In this document: positions 1-7,974 of the stretch, one piece after another | Layout: each line of letters starts with the position of its first letter | Numbering within the stretch: position 1 is the stretch's first letter | From: Streptomyces antibioticus | GTDB lineage: Bacteria; Actinomycetota; Actinomycetes; Streptomycetales; Streptomycetaceae | Direction: 5' to 3' | NCBI RefSeq assembly: GCF_002019855.1 | Contig: NZ_CM007717.1 | Coordinates: 2,978,645-3,042,644 of the forward strand | Length of the DNA: 64,000 bases | Translations under genes and position numbers: made by a program | The notes under the pieces: model-generated | The model's database searches: none | Seen by the model: the letters and a program-made list of their open reading frames with translations, nothing else | Told to the model about the DNA's origin: nothing

Positions 1-300
1 GTTCAGTTCATGGGCGACGGCGGTCGCCAGCGAGGACTTGCCGGTGCCGGGATGGCCGGTGACGAGCAGGGGCCTGCGCAGATGGACGGCCGCGTTGACG
101 ACGTCCGTCTCCTCGCGCCCGATCACGTACGGCGAGGTGCCGCGCGTTCCCTCCGAGGGTTCGGCGAAGCGCCGCCAGGGCGGGGCGGGCGGCAGGGCGA
201 CGTCCCGCCGCCGTCCGTCCCCGCGGAAGAGCCGCCACTCCTCGTCCTCGGCGGTGGAGCCGGTCGCTGTGGGGGCTTCCGTCTCTTGCTGTCGCGTCAT
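1..300 (-). CDS. MoxR-like AAA+ ATPase, N-terminal part only
   Basis: The first 100 codons of a minus-strand gene that runs off the left edge. A variable 55-residue lead (acidic, then Arg/Pro-rich) is followed by a MoxR-like entry (VIGREETDVVNAAVHLRRPL) and a clean Walker A, GHPGTGKSS, with the P-loop lysine at residue 88. Walker B, sensors and arginine finger would lie outside the window. The ATG shares one base with the TGA of the caspase-like gene upstream, so the two are translationally coupled. MoxR ATPases usually remodel a partner carrying a vWA domain; in VMAP-type systems the ATPase is thought to control the effector protein. I infer that role from the neighbour. The family call rests only on the N-terminus. 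Confidence 0.75.
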   Translation of the reverse strand, partial: MTRQQETEAPTATGSTAEDEEWRLFRGDGRRRDVALPPAPPWRRFAEPSEGTRGTSPYVIGREETDVVNAAVHLRRPLLVTGHPGTGKSSLATAVAHELN

Positions 301-2657
301 CAGGAACTCGCCTCTGCGGGGTCGGGGGGAGCGGAAGGGGAGGATGCAATGGGTGCCGTGGGCTCCGTCGGGCCGGTCAGGGGCAGCACCTCGGGCAGGG
401 GCCGGTCGGCGGCCTCGAACAGCACGGCGGGGCACATCGTGTGGGCGGCGGGGTTCTCGCAGGCGCGGGCGCGGTAGGACTGCACGCGCGCGGGGAGCCC
501 GTCGACCGCCGCCGCCGGCCGTACGGGGTCGAAGTGGGTGTCCGGCACCGGCCCCGGCGACTTCCGGTCCCAGAGCACGACCGGGTAGCCGAGCTTGAGC
601 GCCGTCTGCACCAGCCGGTCCCGGCCGCCGGGTCCGGCCCGTACGACGGCACGGGCGGCGTCGGCCTTGGTCTTCAGGGCGCCGTACGCGGCGTATCCCT
701 CGGTGTGCCGGTCGTCCAGATAGACCACGGTGTCATTGTGCCGAGCCGCCCAGCGGCGCCGCAGTTCCGACCGGCGCCGTTCCTCGACCTCCTCGGAGGC
801 CAGGGGCGCGCAGCGCAGGACGGTCGCCCACTCCACCCCCAGGAGGAGGGGCAGTTCGTCCTCGTCGTCGGCGCCGTTCCAGAAGTCCACCGGGAGGTGG
901 ACGGCGTCGGGCTGCAACAGGATCTCCACGACCGGGGGTTCCTCGGTGGCCGCGCGCAGCAGCGTCACGGTGCGTTTGATGCGGCGCACCACGTCCCGTG
1001 CGGAGAGCGGGCCCCCGCTCTGTTCGGCGGCCTGCCGGAGGCCGTCCGAGCCCGTGTCGACCCACATCACGCAGGTGAAGCGTTCGCCGCTGTCCCGGTC
1101 GCCCCGGGCGGCGGTGCGTTCCGGTGGCGCCACGTCGAGCTGGGCCAGCACCCGGGGGTGTCCGCAGCCCGTGCCGAGCGAGTCGGGCCAGGCCAGCGCC
1201 TCGGCACGCCGTTCGGCCAGGCCGCCCGTGTCGACGCCGAGCCGGTCGGCCACCCGGTCGCCCCACTCGTGCAGTTCGCGGCGGGCGCCGGGCAGCAGCG
1301 CGGCGAGCAGTTCGGTGAACCGGACGACCGCGGGCACCAGTTGGCGTCCCGGGCGGGCCACGCTCTGGCCGCCGGTGTGGGCCTCGAAGTGCTCGGCGCA
1401 GGCCATGAGCTGGTCGAGGGTGGGGCCGGGTTCGCCCTCCGCCGAGGGCGGCAGCCAGGCTCTCGCGAAGGGCTGGGCGGCGCGGACGGCGGCGATCACC
1501 CGGGCCATCGGGGGCAGCACCGGAGCACGGCCGAATATCTCGCGCAGCGAGGCGAGTTCGAGCGGGGAGAGCAGGCCGGGGGCGTTGTCGGCGCGGCCCA
1601 GCGCGAGCAGCCGGTCGGCGGCCTGCCGGTCACGGGGCCGGACCACCTCCACGGCGGCGGCCATGGCCCGCTCGACGGTGAGCAGGACGTGGGCGATCCG
1701 GTCGTCGGAGGGGGTGGCCCCGAGGCCCGCGCGCGGGCAGTGCGCCGTGACGTGCTCGACGCACCGGGTGCGCAGGTCGCCGTCGCCGAACGCCTCGTGC
1801 AGGGCGAGCGCGAGCCGGCTGCGGCCGGTCGACGCGGGCAGCGGGGCGGGGCCGGGTGCCGTGAGGCGTTCCCGGGAGCCGTCGAGGGTCCGGACGTCGA
1901 TGCTGACCGGTGACTGGATGCCGGGCATGCGGGTGCGGACGTCGGTGAGGAGCGCGGCCAGGTCCGGGCGCAGATCGGCGGCGTTCGTCTCCAGCCAGTC
2001 CATGACGGCGTGCGAGAAGACACCGCTGCGCAGGGCGGGGTCGTTCTCGGCGACCTGGCCCGGGGCGGCCGCGCACAGGGCGAACTGTCCGACCGTGCGG
2101 CGCCGGACCGTGGGAAAGGCGGCGACGGCGGGTCCCGTCGGCTGGTGGAGGTGCTCCAGGAAGGTGGCGCACGCGTCGAAGAGCAGCACCTGCTGTGCGA
2201 AGCCGTCCAGGTCGTCGCGCTGGAGGTACTCCATGAGGTTGGCCGTGTCGATGCAGCGCTTGTCCTTCGGGGAGGCGTCGGGGCACAGCAGCAGCCGCCG
2301 CTCGTCGTGGCCGAGGACGCCGTGGCTGCCCCAGAAGACGTAGAGGAGGTCGCCGGTGCGTCCTTCGAGGCCGTCGGTGAAGGCGTCCATGACCTCGTCG
2401 CGGGTCCACACGGGCCGCCAGACGAGGTCGCCGGACCCGGTCAGCGGTTCCAGACGGCGCCGGCTGTCCTCCTCGGGGGCCAGCAGGAGCTGGATGTTGT
2501 CCTCCGGCACCCCGCCCTTGCGCAGCCACTTGTGGAAGCGCAGGGCGTCGTCCACCGCGCCGGGCAGGTCCCAGCCGGAGTGCCGGGGGTAGCGCTCGAT
2601 GCCGACGACCACGGCGTGGACGCGTGCCGGGTCGTCGACGGTGTTCAGCCCAGCCAT
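300..2657 (-). CDS. Caspase-like peptidase fused to a VMAP-C-type domain
   Basis: A protein of 785 aa. Residues 13-260 are a caspase (peptidase C14) domain: it opens with VHAVVVGIERYP, has the catalytic histidine in FWGSHGV (His112) and the catalytic cysteine in LLFDACATF (Cys163). A helical linker of about 60 residues (from ~280) resembles the adaptor (EAD-like) or VMAP-M segments of conflict proteins. The last ~260 residues, with MWVDTGSDG, a long EILLQPDAVHLPVDFW strand region and PVVLWDRK, resemble VMAP-C, followed by a disordered Pro/Ser tail. ATG at 2657 lies inside the end of the hydrolase gene; the TGA overlaps the MoxR ATG. I infer a protease effector gated by the MoxR ATPase. The caspase call is strong and the VMAP call is by pattern. 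Confidence 0.8.
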   Translation of the reverse strand: MAGLNTVDDPARVHAVVVGIERYPRHSGWDLPGAVDDALRFHKWLRKGGVPEDNIQLLLAPEEDSRRRLEPLTGSGDLVWRPVWTRDEVMDAFTDGLEGRTGDLLYVFWGSHGVLGHDERRLLLCPDASPKDKRCIDTANLMEYLQRDDLDGFAQQVLLFDACATFLEHLHQPTGPAVAAFPTVRRRTVGQFALCAAAPGQVAENDPALRSGVFSHAVMDWLETNAADLRPDLAALLTDVRTRMPGIQSPVSIDVRTLDGSRERLTAPGPAPLPASTGRSRLALALHEAFGDGDLRTRCVEHVTAHCPRAGLGATPSDDRIAHVLLTVERAMAAAVEVVRPRDRQAADRLLALGRADNAPGLLSPLELASLREIFGRAPVLPPMARVIAAVRAAQPFARAWLPPSAEGEPGPTLDQLMACAEHFEAHTGGQSVARPGRQLVPAVVRFTELLAALLPGARRELHEWGDRVADRLGVDTGGLAERRAEALAWPDSLGTGCGHPRVLAQLDVAPPERTAARGDRDSGERFTCVMWVDTGSDGLRQAAEQSGGPLSARDVVRRIKRTVTLLRAATEEPPVVEILLQPDAVHLPVDFWNGADDEDELPLLLGVEWATVLRCAPLASEEVEERRRSELRRRWAARHNDTVVYLDDRHTEGYAAYGALKTKADAARAVVRAGPGGRDRLVQTALKLGYPVVLWDRKSPGPVPDTHFDPVRPAAAVDGLPARVQSYRARACENPAAHTMCPAVLFEAADRPLPEVLPLTGPTEPTAPIASSPSAPPDPAEASS

Positions 2658-3835
2658 GTGCCGACGGCGTCCCAGACCTTGCGGTTGGACCAGTAGGCGC
2701 TGTGCGAGAAGGGGAACGGCTGGCGGTTGTCGACCTCGTGGTCGGTGGCGACCTCGGGGAAGACCTGCGCCGCGCGGAAGGAGAGCAGGTCGCGCGGGTC
2801 GTAGAGGTTGAGCCAGCGGCGCGGGAAGTGCGCGGGCGGGCGGTGCGGGTGCTGGAGGGAGACCAGCGCGCCGGCCTCGTAGAAGTAGGGCGCCTGCGAG
2901 CCCACGGTGATCAACTGGTCGACCCGCTCGGTCTCCTCCTCGATCAGGAGGTCGACGCAGGCGACCCCGCCGAGGCTGTGGGCGATCAGGGTGACGCGGT
3001 CGCCGGGGGCGTGTTCGACGGTGCGCCGGATCAGCCGGCGCAGTTCGTGGCCCCGGGCCTGGTAGCGCAGGATGTCGCCGACGGCGGGCAGGAGCAGGTC
3101 GTCGGTGTGGGCGCCGCGGCGGCGCCTGGCGTGCCAGGTCAGGGCGCGCAGGGCGGGGGTGGCGGCGGCCTTGGCGACGGCTCCCGCCAGGGTGCGGCCC
3201 TGGCTGTGCAGGTCCGCGGCGAGCAGGGTGAGCAGGGCGTCCCGCCGGAGGCCGTCGAGGGCGTCGGCGCCGCGGTCCGCCGCGTCGGTGAGGGTGGCGG
3301 CGACGACGGCCCGGGCGAAGGCGTGCCGGTGCTCGTGGCCGCCCTCGTCGGCGGTGGCCGCGGCGTCCCGCAGTTCCGGTGATCCGGCGACGGCCCGTAC
3401 GGCGCGGTCGAGGGCGTCGTCCAGCCCGTGTTCCGCGAAGGCCGCCCTGACCTGCGGGGGCGGGGTGTACGCGGTGAGCTGTTCCAGGAGCTTCCGGGAC
3501 GGGCTCTGGCCCCGCCCGTCTCCCGAGGGGGCGGCCGGGCGCAGGCCGAGCAGGCGCAGTTCGTAGCCGGGGTCGCGGTAGAGGACGCCCCAGACGGCCA
3601 CCTTCTCGTCGTCCTCTTCGCGGCCCCCGCCGGACGCGGTGTAGCCGGGGATGCTGACCCCGCCGAGGGCCAGGTCCGCCCCGGCCTCGCGTCCCCAGAA
3701 ACAGCCGCGGGTCTCGATCCCGGGCCGTAAGCCCGCCAGGCGGGATCTCACGGTCTCGAGCGTGGTGCCGTAGGACTCCTCCCGCACCCCGGTGCCGTGC
3801 ACGAAGACCACCGAGCGAACCACTGAGCGCTGCAC
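2645..3835 (-). CDS. Alpha/beta-hydrolase (lipase-like) protein
   Basis: About 396 aa. It starts almost at once with the oxyanion strand VVFVHGTGVRE and has the nucleophile elbow LIAHSLGGVACVDLL, so Ser is in an A-H-S-L-G-G context typical of lipase/PGAP1-like hydrolases. A long helical insertion separates the two. The GTG at 3835 follows a GGGGGA stretch; a second in-frame GTG lies 12 bases further on. The stop overlaps the start of the caspase gene by 13 bases, so the hydrolase is the first gene of the three-gene set. No signal peptide or membrane segment is visible, so it is probably cytoplasmic. Its substrate is unknown; a lipid- or ester-cleaving effector in a defence system is an inference. 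Confidence 0.75.
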   Translation of the reverse strand: MQRSVVRSVVFVHGTGVREESYGTTLETVRSRLAGLRPGIETRGCFWGREAGADLALGGVSIPGYTASGGGREEDDEKVAVWGVLYRDPGYELRLLGLRPAAPSGDGRGQSPSRKLLEQLTAYTPPPQVRAAFAEHGLDDALDRAVRAVAGSPELRDAAATADEGGHEHRHAFARAVVAATLTDAADRGADALDGLRRDALLTLLAADLHSQGRTLAGAVAKAAATPALRALTWHARRRRGAHTDDLLLPAVGDILRYQARGHELRRLIRRTVEHAPGDRVTLIAHSLGGVACVDLLIEEETERVDQLITVGSQAPYFYEAGALVSLQHPHRPPAHFPRRWLNLYDPRDLLSFRAAQVFPEVATDHEVDNRQPFPFSHSAYWSNRKVWDAVGTWLG

Positions 3836-3960
3836 GTTCCCCCACCCCGACGACGCGTGGGGCCGGGCGTCCTCGCGCGGCCCCGGCCCGATGCTAGTGC
3901 GGGCGTCCGGCGTCGGGAGGGGATCCGGCGAAACGGTCCGTCCGTCCCCGCGCCGGGCGG

Positions 3961-4812
3961 CTACGAGCCGGCGGACGGGTCGGGGGCCGAGCCCTCCATG
4001 GCGAGGAGTTCCTCGTTCGGGATGGCCCCGCCGAAGCGGCGGTCGCGGGAGGCGAACTCGACACAGGCCCGCCACAGGTCGCGGCGGTCGAAGTCCGGCC
4101 ACAGCACGTCCTGGAAGACCATCTCGGCGTACGCGCTCTGCCAGAGCAGGTAGTTGGAGGTGCGCTGCTCGCCGCTCGGGCGCAGGAACAGGTCGACGTC
4201 CGGCATGTCCGGGTAGTACAGGTACTTGGCGAGGGTCTTCTCGTTGACCTTCGACGGGTCGAGGCGGCCCGCCTTCACGTCCTCGGCGAGCGCCTGCGCG
4301 GCGTCGGCGATCTCGGCGCGGCCGCCGTAGTTCATGCAGAAGTACAGGGTGAGGCGGTCGTTGCCCTTGGTCTGCTCCTGGGCGACCTGGAGCTCCTTGG
4401 CGACCGACTTCCACAGCTTCGGCATCCGGCCCACCCAGCGCACCCGGATGCCCAGCTCGTCGAGCTGGTCGCGGGTCTTGCGGATGAAGTCGCGGTTGAA
4501 GTTCATCAGGAAGCGCACCTCGTCGGGCGAGCGCTTCCAGTTCTCGGTGGAGAACGCGTACAGGGAGATGTTGCGCACACCGATCTCGATCGAGCCCTGG
4601 AGCACGTCCAGGACCCGCTCGGCGCCGACCTTGTGGCCCTCGGTGCGGGGCAGCCCGCGCTCCTTCGCCCAGCGGCCGTTGCCGTCCATGACGATCGCCA
4701 CGTGCTCGGGCACCAGCTCGCCGGGGAGCTTCGGCGCGCGGGCGCCGGAAGGGTGCGGCTCCGGCGCCTTGTACTCCCGACGCTGCCGCCCCAGGAACCC
4801 GCGTACGACCAT
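3961..4812 (-). CDS. uppS: Cis-prenyl transferase (undecaprenyl diphosphate synthase)
   Basis: The enzyme adds isopentenyl units to an allylic diphosphate to make the polyprenyl carrier for peptidoglycan and teichoic acid synthesis at the cytoplasmic membrane. The 283-aa protein has the family signature HVAIVMDGNGRWAKERGLPR near residue 37 (catalytic Asp in MDGNG), then GH, FSTENW and the C-terminal DLFLRPSGEQR and FLLWQ-like substrate-binding region (LLWQSAYAE). Length fits the family. It lies 43 bases downstream of recO in the same direction, the usual Streptomyces arrangement. Streptomyces have more than one cis-prenyl transferase, so the exact product chain length cannot be read from sequence. 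Confidence 0.93.
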   Translation of the reverse strand: MVVRGFLGRQRREYKAPEPHPSGARAPKLPGELVPEHVAIVMDGNGRWAKERGLPRTEGHKVGAERVLDVLQGSIEIGVRNISLYAFSTENWKRSPDEVRFLMNFNRDFIRKTRDQLDELGIRVRWVGRMPKLWKSVAKELQVAQEQTKGNDRLTLYFCMNYGGRAEIADAAQALAEDVKAGRLDPSKVNEKTLAKYLYYPDMPDVDLFLRPSGEQRTSNYLLWQSAYAEMVFQDVLWPDFDRRDLWRACVEFASRDRRFGGAIPNEELLAMEGSAPDPSAGS

Positions 4813-4855
4813 GTGCCTCTCGTCTCCTCTGTCGCTTGCCGTGTGTGTGCTGCTG

Positions 4856-5602
4856 CTATTTCTCTACGTACCGCAGGGAGCGCAGGCCGCGCTCCAGATG
4901 CCAGTGCAGGTAGGCGGAGACCAGCCCGCTGCCCTCCCGCACATGCCGCGGCTCGCACGCGTCCGCGGTCTCCCAGTCTCCCGTGAGCAGCGCGCCCAGC
5001 AGGAGGAGGGTCTGCGGCGAGGGTACGACGCTGCCGGCCACCCGGCAGTCGGCGCAGACGCTGCCGCCGGAGGCGACGGAGAAGAACCGGTTGGGTCCGG
5101 GCATGCCGCACTTCGCGCAGGCGTCGAAGCTGGGCGCGTAGCCGTTGACGGCGAGGGAGCGCAGCAGGAACGCGTCGAGGACGAGGTGGGGGGCGTGCTC
5201 GCCCCGGGCCAGCGTCCGCAGGGCGCCCACCAGCAGCAGGTACTGCTGGACGGCGGGCTCGCCCTCGTGGTCGGTGAAGCGCTCGGCGGTCTCCAGCATG
5301 GCGGTGCCGGCGGTGTAGCGGGCGTAGTCGGTGACGATGCCGCCGCCGTACGGCGCGATGGTCTCGCTCTGGGTGCACAGCGGCAGTCCGCGTCCGACCA
5401 GCTCGCTGCCCCGGGAGAAGAACTGCACGTCGACGTGGGAGAACGGTTCGAGCCGCGCCCCGAACTTCGACTTGGTCCGCCGCACCCCCCGAGCCACGGC
5501 CCGCACCCGCCCGTGCCCGCGCGTGAGCAGGGTGATGATCCGGTCGGCCTCGCCCAGCTTCTGGGTGCGCAGCACGACGCCGTCGTCCCGGAACAGGCTC
5601 AC
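4856..5602 (-). CDS. recO: DNA repair protein RecO
   Basis: RecO loads RecA onto SSB-coated single-stranded DNA in the RecFOR pathway. The 248-aa protein opens with the OB-fold (LFRDDGVVLRTQKLGEADRIITLLTRGHG) and has a four-cysteine zinc site, CAKC near residue 164 and CADC 19 residues later, as usual for the family. The GTG start at 5602 is preceded by GGAGG at six bases. A possible 15-codon ORF ends on the recO start (GTGA overlap). uppS follows 43 bases downstream, and an MFS gene is divergently placed. Confidence 0.95.
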   Translation of the reverse strand: MSLFRDDGVVLRTQKLGEADRIITLLTRGHGRVRAVARGVRRTKSKFGARLEPFSHVDVQFFSRGSELVGRGLPLCTQSETIAPYGGGIVTDYARYTAGTAMLETAERFTDHEGEPAVQQYLLLVGALRTLARGEHAPHLVLDAFLLRSLAVNGYAPSFDACAKCGMPGPNRFFSVASGGSVCADCRVAGSVVPSPQTLLLLGALLTGDWETADACEPRHVREGSGLVSAYLHWHLERGLRSLRYVEK

Positions 5603-5646
5603 CGGACGCCTCCGGGGGCGTGGACGGGCGTGCGGGGCTGGCTCAT
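5599..5646 (-). CDS. Possible 15-aa leader ORF overlapping recO
   Basis: An ATG at 5646 opens a 15-codon frame, MSQPRTPVHAPGGVR, whose TGA overlaps the recO GTG in a GTGA arrangement. The recO Shine-Dalgarno GGAGG lies inside it, and a GAGAAT hexamer sits six bases before the ATG, as in leaderless transcripts. This could couple recO translation to a short upstream ORF. The overlap could also be chance in GC-rich sequence, so I list it with low confidence. Confidence 0.2.
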   Translation of the reverse strand: MSQPRTPVHAPGGVR

Positions 5647-5714
5647 GGGTTCATTCTCGCCTACGGCGGAGGGGGTGTGGGCCCTCCTGACCGGACAGCC
5701 CTTAGGATCCCCCG

Positions 5715-6950
5715 GTGGTGCGCGGGGCGCTGGGGCGCGGGTTCGGGTGGTTGTGGGCGGCGTACGCCATGAGCAGCTTCGGGACCTGGCTGGCGTTCAG
5801 CGCGTTTCCGCTGATCGCCGTGGTGGTGCTGCACGCGGGCCCGGCCGAGGTGGCGGCGCTGGCGGCCGTGGGCCCGGCGGTGGGGGCGCTGCTGGCGGTG
5901 CCGCTCGGGCCGTGGGTGGAGTTCCGGCGCAAGCGGCCGGTGATGATCGCGGCGGATCTGGTGCGGTGCGCGGCGCTGCTGAGCGTGCCCGCCGCGTACG
6001 CGCTGGACGCTCTCGGGTTCTGGCAGCTCCTGCTGGTGTCGGCGGTCGTCGCGGCGGCGGACATCGCGTTCACGGCGGCGAGCGGGGCGTTCCTGAAGGG
6101 GCTGGTGGCGCCGGGGGACCTGCTCGTGGCGAACGGGCGCTTCGAGGCGACGATGTGGACGTCCAGCATGCTGGGCCCACCGCTCGGCGGGGCCCTGACG
6201 GCGCTGTTCGGGCCGGTGCTCACGGTCGCGGCGGACGCGGTCAGCTATCTGCTCTCGGCGGCGGGCCTGCGCGCGATCGGCGGCCGGGAGCCGAGGCCCG
6301 TACGGCAGGACCCCGCGCAGCGGCTCCGCGCGGCGGACCTGTTCGCGGGCTGGCGCCATCTCCTCACGCACCGGGCGCTGCGCCCGCTGTTCCTGAACGC
6401 GGTCCTGGTGAACGGTCTGATCATGGCGTCCGCTCCCCCGCTGGCGGTGCTGATGCTGGGCCCGCTCGGTTTCGCGCCCTGGCAGTACACGCTGGCCTTC
6501 GCCGTGCCCTGCGCCGGCGGTCTGCTGGGCTCCCGGCTGGCCCCGCGGCTGGTGGCACGGTTCGGGCGGCGCCGGGTGCTGCGGACCGCGGGCATGCTGC
6601 GGGCGCTGTGGCCGGTGGGGCTGGCGTTCGTGTCGGCGGGGCCGGGCGGGCTGGCGCTGGTGATGGCCGTGGAGTTCGGTCTGATCTTCCTCTCGGCGGT
6701 CTTCAATCCCGTCCTGGCCACCTCCCGGCTGGAGCTGACCCCGACGGACCGGGTGGCCCGTACGCTGTCGGCCTGGTCGGTGGCGAGCCGGGCGTCCGTG
6801 GCGGTGCTGACGGCGCTGTGGGGCGCCCTCGCCGCGTTCACCGGCCCGCGCACGGCGATCGGCCTGGCGGCGGTGCTGCTGTGGGCGACGCCGCTGCTGC
6901 TGGCGGCGGGCACGCCGAAGGGGGCCGTGCCCGCGCCGGCGTGCCGGTGA
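5715..6950 (+). CDS. MFS transporter
   Basis: A 411-aa polytopic protein with about 10-12 hydrophobic helices. It opens with a short N-terminus and a first helix, LWAAYAMSSFGTWLAFSAFPL, typical of the MFS_3/enterobactin-exporter-like group. A basic loop after helix 3 (EFRRKRPVMIAADLVR) is the degenerate MFS motif A. The GTG start has no Shine-Dalgarno, but TAGGAT ends six bases before it, which suggests a leaderless mRNA. It is divergent from recO and tail-to-tail with the minus-strand membrane-protein gene: its TGA ends at 6950 and the next gene's stop begins at 6951. Substrate unknown; a drug or metabolite exporter is the usual role. Confidence 0.85.
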   Translation: MVRGALGRGFGWLWAAYAMSSFGTWLAFSAFPLIAVVVLHAGPAEVAALAAVGPAVGALLAVPLGPWVEFRRKRPVMIAADLVRCAALLSVPAAYALDALGFWQLLLVSAVVAAADIAFTAASGAFLKGLVAPGDLLVANGRFEATMWTSSMLGPPLGGALTALFGPVLTVAADAVSYLLSAAGLRAIGGREPRPVRQDPAQRLRAADLFAGWRHLLTHRALRPLFLNAVLVNGLIMASAPPLAVLMLGPLGFAPWQYTLAFAVPCAGGLLGSRLAPRLVARFGRRRVLRTAGMLRALWPVGLAFVSAGPGGLALVMAVEFGLIFLSAVFNPVLATSRLELTPTDRVARTLSAWSVASRASVAVLTALWGALAAFTGPRTAIGLAAVLLWATPLLLAAGTPKGAVPAPACR

Positions 6951-7919
6951 TCAGTCGCCGTCCGGTGCCGTCCCGTTGGTGCGGGCGCGGACCTGGCCCG
7001 GCACGCCGTTCGGGGAGTGGGCCGGGTCGGCGGCCTCCCAGAGCAGGTTGAAGCGGCGGATGAGCGGGTCCACCTCGTTCGCGCGGGCGTTGATCGTCGT
7101 CGAGGAGTTCACGCTGAGCTGGTCGGCGTGGATCTCGTACGACAGCGCTCCGTCGAAGACGATGAAGTCGATCATCTTGCCGCGCCGGAAGTACGGCGGG
7201 AGTTCCTCCAGGGCGACGACGCGGACGTCGATGCCCATGTCCCGCTGCTCGGTGCAGATGGGCACGAGCGCGGCGAACTCCTCGGGCCGTTTGACGATGA
7301 ACAGCCGCCGCACCCGGATGCGCCGGGCCGGGTCGAGGATGGCCTCGCGCTGGGCGGTGAGATAGCGGCCGGCCGGTTCGGTGGACCAGAAGCCGTCGTC
7401 GACGACGGTGGTGCTGATGGCGTCGATGCTGTGCCGGGTGCACTTGGTGAGCGTCATCAGCCAGTCGTGGTTCTCGCCGGAGGACTCGGCGCTGAGGCTG
7501 GTGAGGTCCTCCATCACCCCGGCGAGCCGGTTGATCTCCTCGTGGGCGAACTCGTGGAGGATCTCCGGCCCTCCGGAGACGACCTTGGTGGCGTTCTCGG
7601 CGAGCCGGGGCACGCCGTCGTCGCGGAGTTTCTCCACCTCGTTGAAGAGCTTGGTGGCCTTGCCGATGTCGGCGAAGCGCTTGTCCACCGAGTCCTTGAC
7701 GGCGTGCATCTGGTTCACGAAGGAGACCAGGAACTGCACGATCAGGACGATGCCGCCGCACAGGACCGACAGCACGAGCTGCCAGGGTCCTTCCTCGTCG
7801 GCGCCGACGACATTGGTGAGCAGATAGACGGCGCCGCCGACCACCACGGTGACCAGCAGTTTCTGGGTCACGTGCCGGGCACCTGTGTAGGGACTGATCG
7901 GACTCGTCGGTGCGTTCAT
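6951..7919 (-). CDS. Two-helix membrane protein with cytoplasmic coiled coil
   Basis: 322 aa, not assigned to a named family. Two hydrophobic segments (about residues 20-38, LLVTVVVGGAVYLLTNVVG, and 48-68, VLSVLCGGIVLIVQFLVSF) form a hairpin anchor. Then comes a charged helical stretch (HAVKDSVDKRFADIGKATKL) and a C-terminal alpha/beta region with RRLFIVKRPEE, GIDVRVVALEE and MIDFIVFDG. That last region has the strand pattern of phospholipase-D-like domains, but I see no HKD motif. It lies 55 bases downstream of the SCO2521-like gene in the same direction and may be the last gene of that operon. It could be a membrane receptor for the cassette (inference). Confidence 0.7.
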   Translation of the reverse strand: MNAPTSPISPYTGARHVTQKLLVTVVVGGAVYLLTNVVGADEEGPWQLVLSVLCGGIVLIVQFLVSFVNQMHAVKDSVDKRFADIGKATKLFNEVEKLRDDGVPRLAENATKVVSGGPEILHEFAHEEINRLAGVMEDLTSLSAESSGENHDWLMTLTKCTRHSIDAISTTVVDDGFWSTEPAGRYLTAQREAILDPARRIRVRRLFIVKRPEEFAALVPICTEQRDMGIDVRVVALEELPPYFRRGKMIDFIVFDGALSYEIHADQLSVNSSTTINARANEVDPLIRRFNLLWEAADPAHSPNGVPGQVRARTNGTAPDGD

Positions 7920-7974
7920 CTCGCTTTCTCCCCCCGTTGGGATCGTGCGTGAACCGATGTGCGTGCTGGTGCGG

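Noticed and set aside
4334..7051. Long plus-strand frame of about 900 codons across uppS, recO and the MFS gene
   Set aside because: It is antisense to well-supported genes, is extremely Gly/Arg/Ala-rich with no domain, and has no ribosome-binding site. Such open frames are common in GC-rich DNA.
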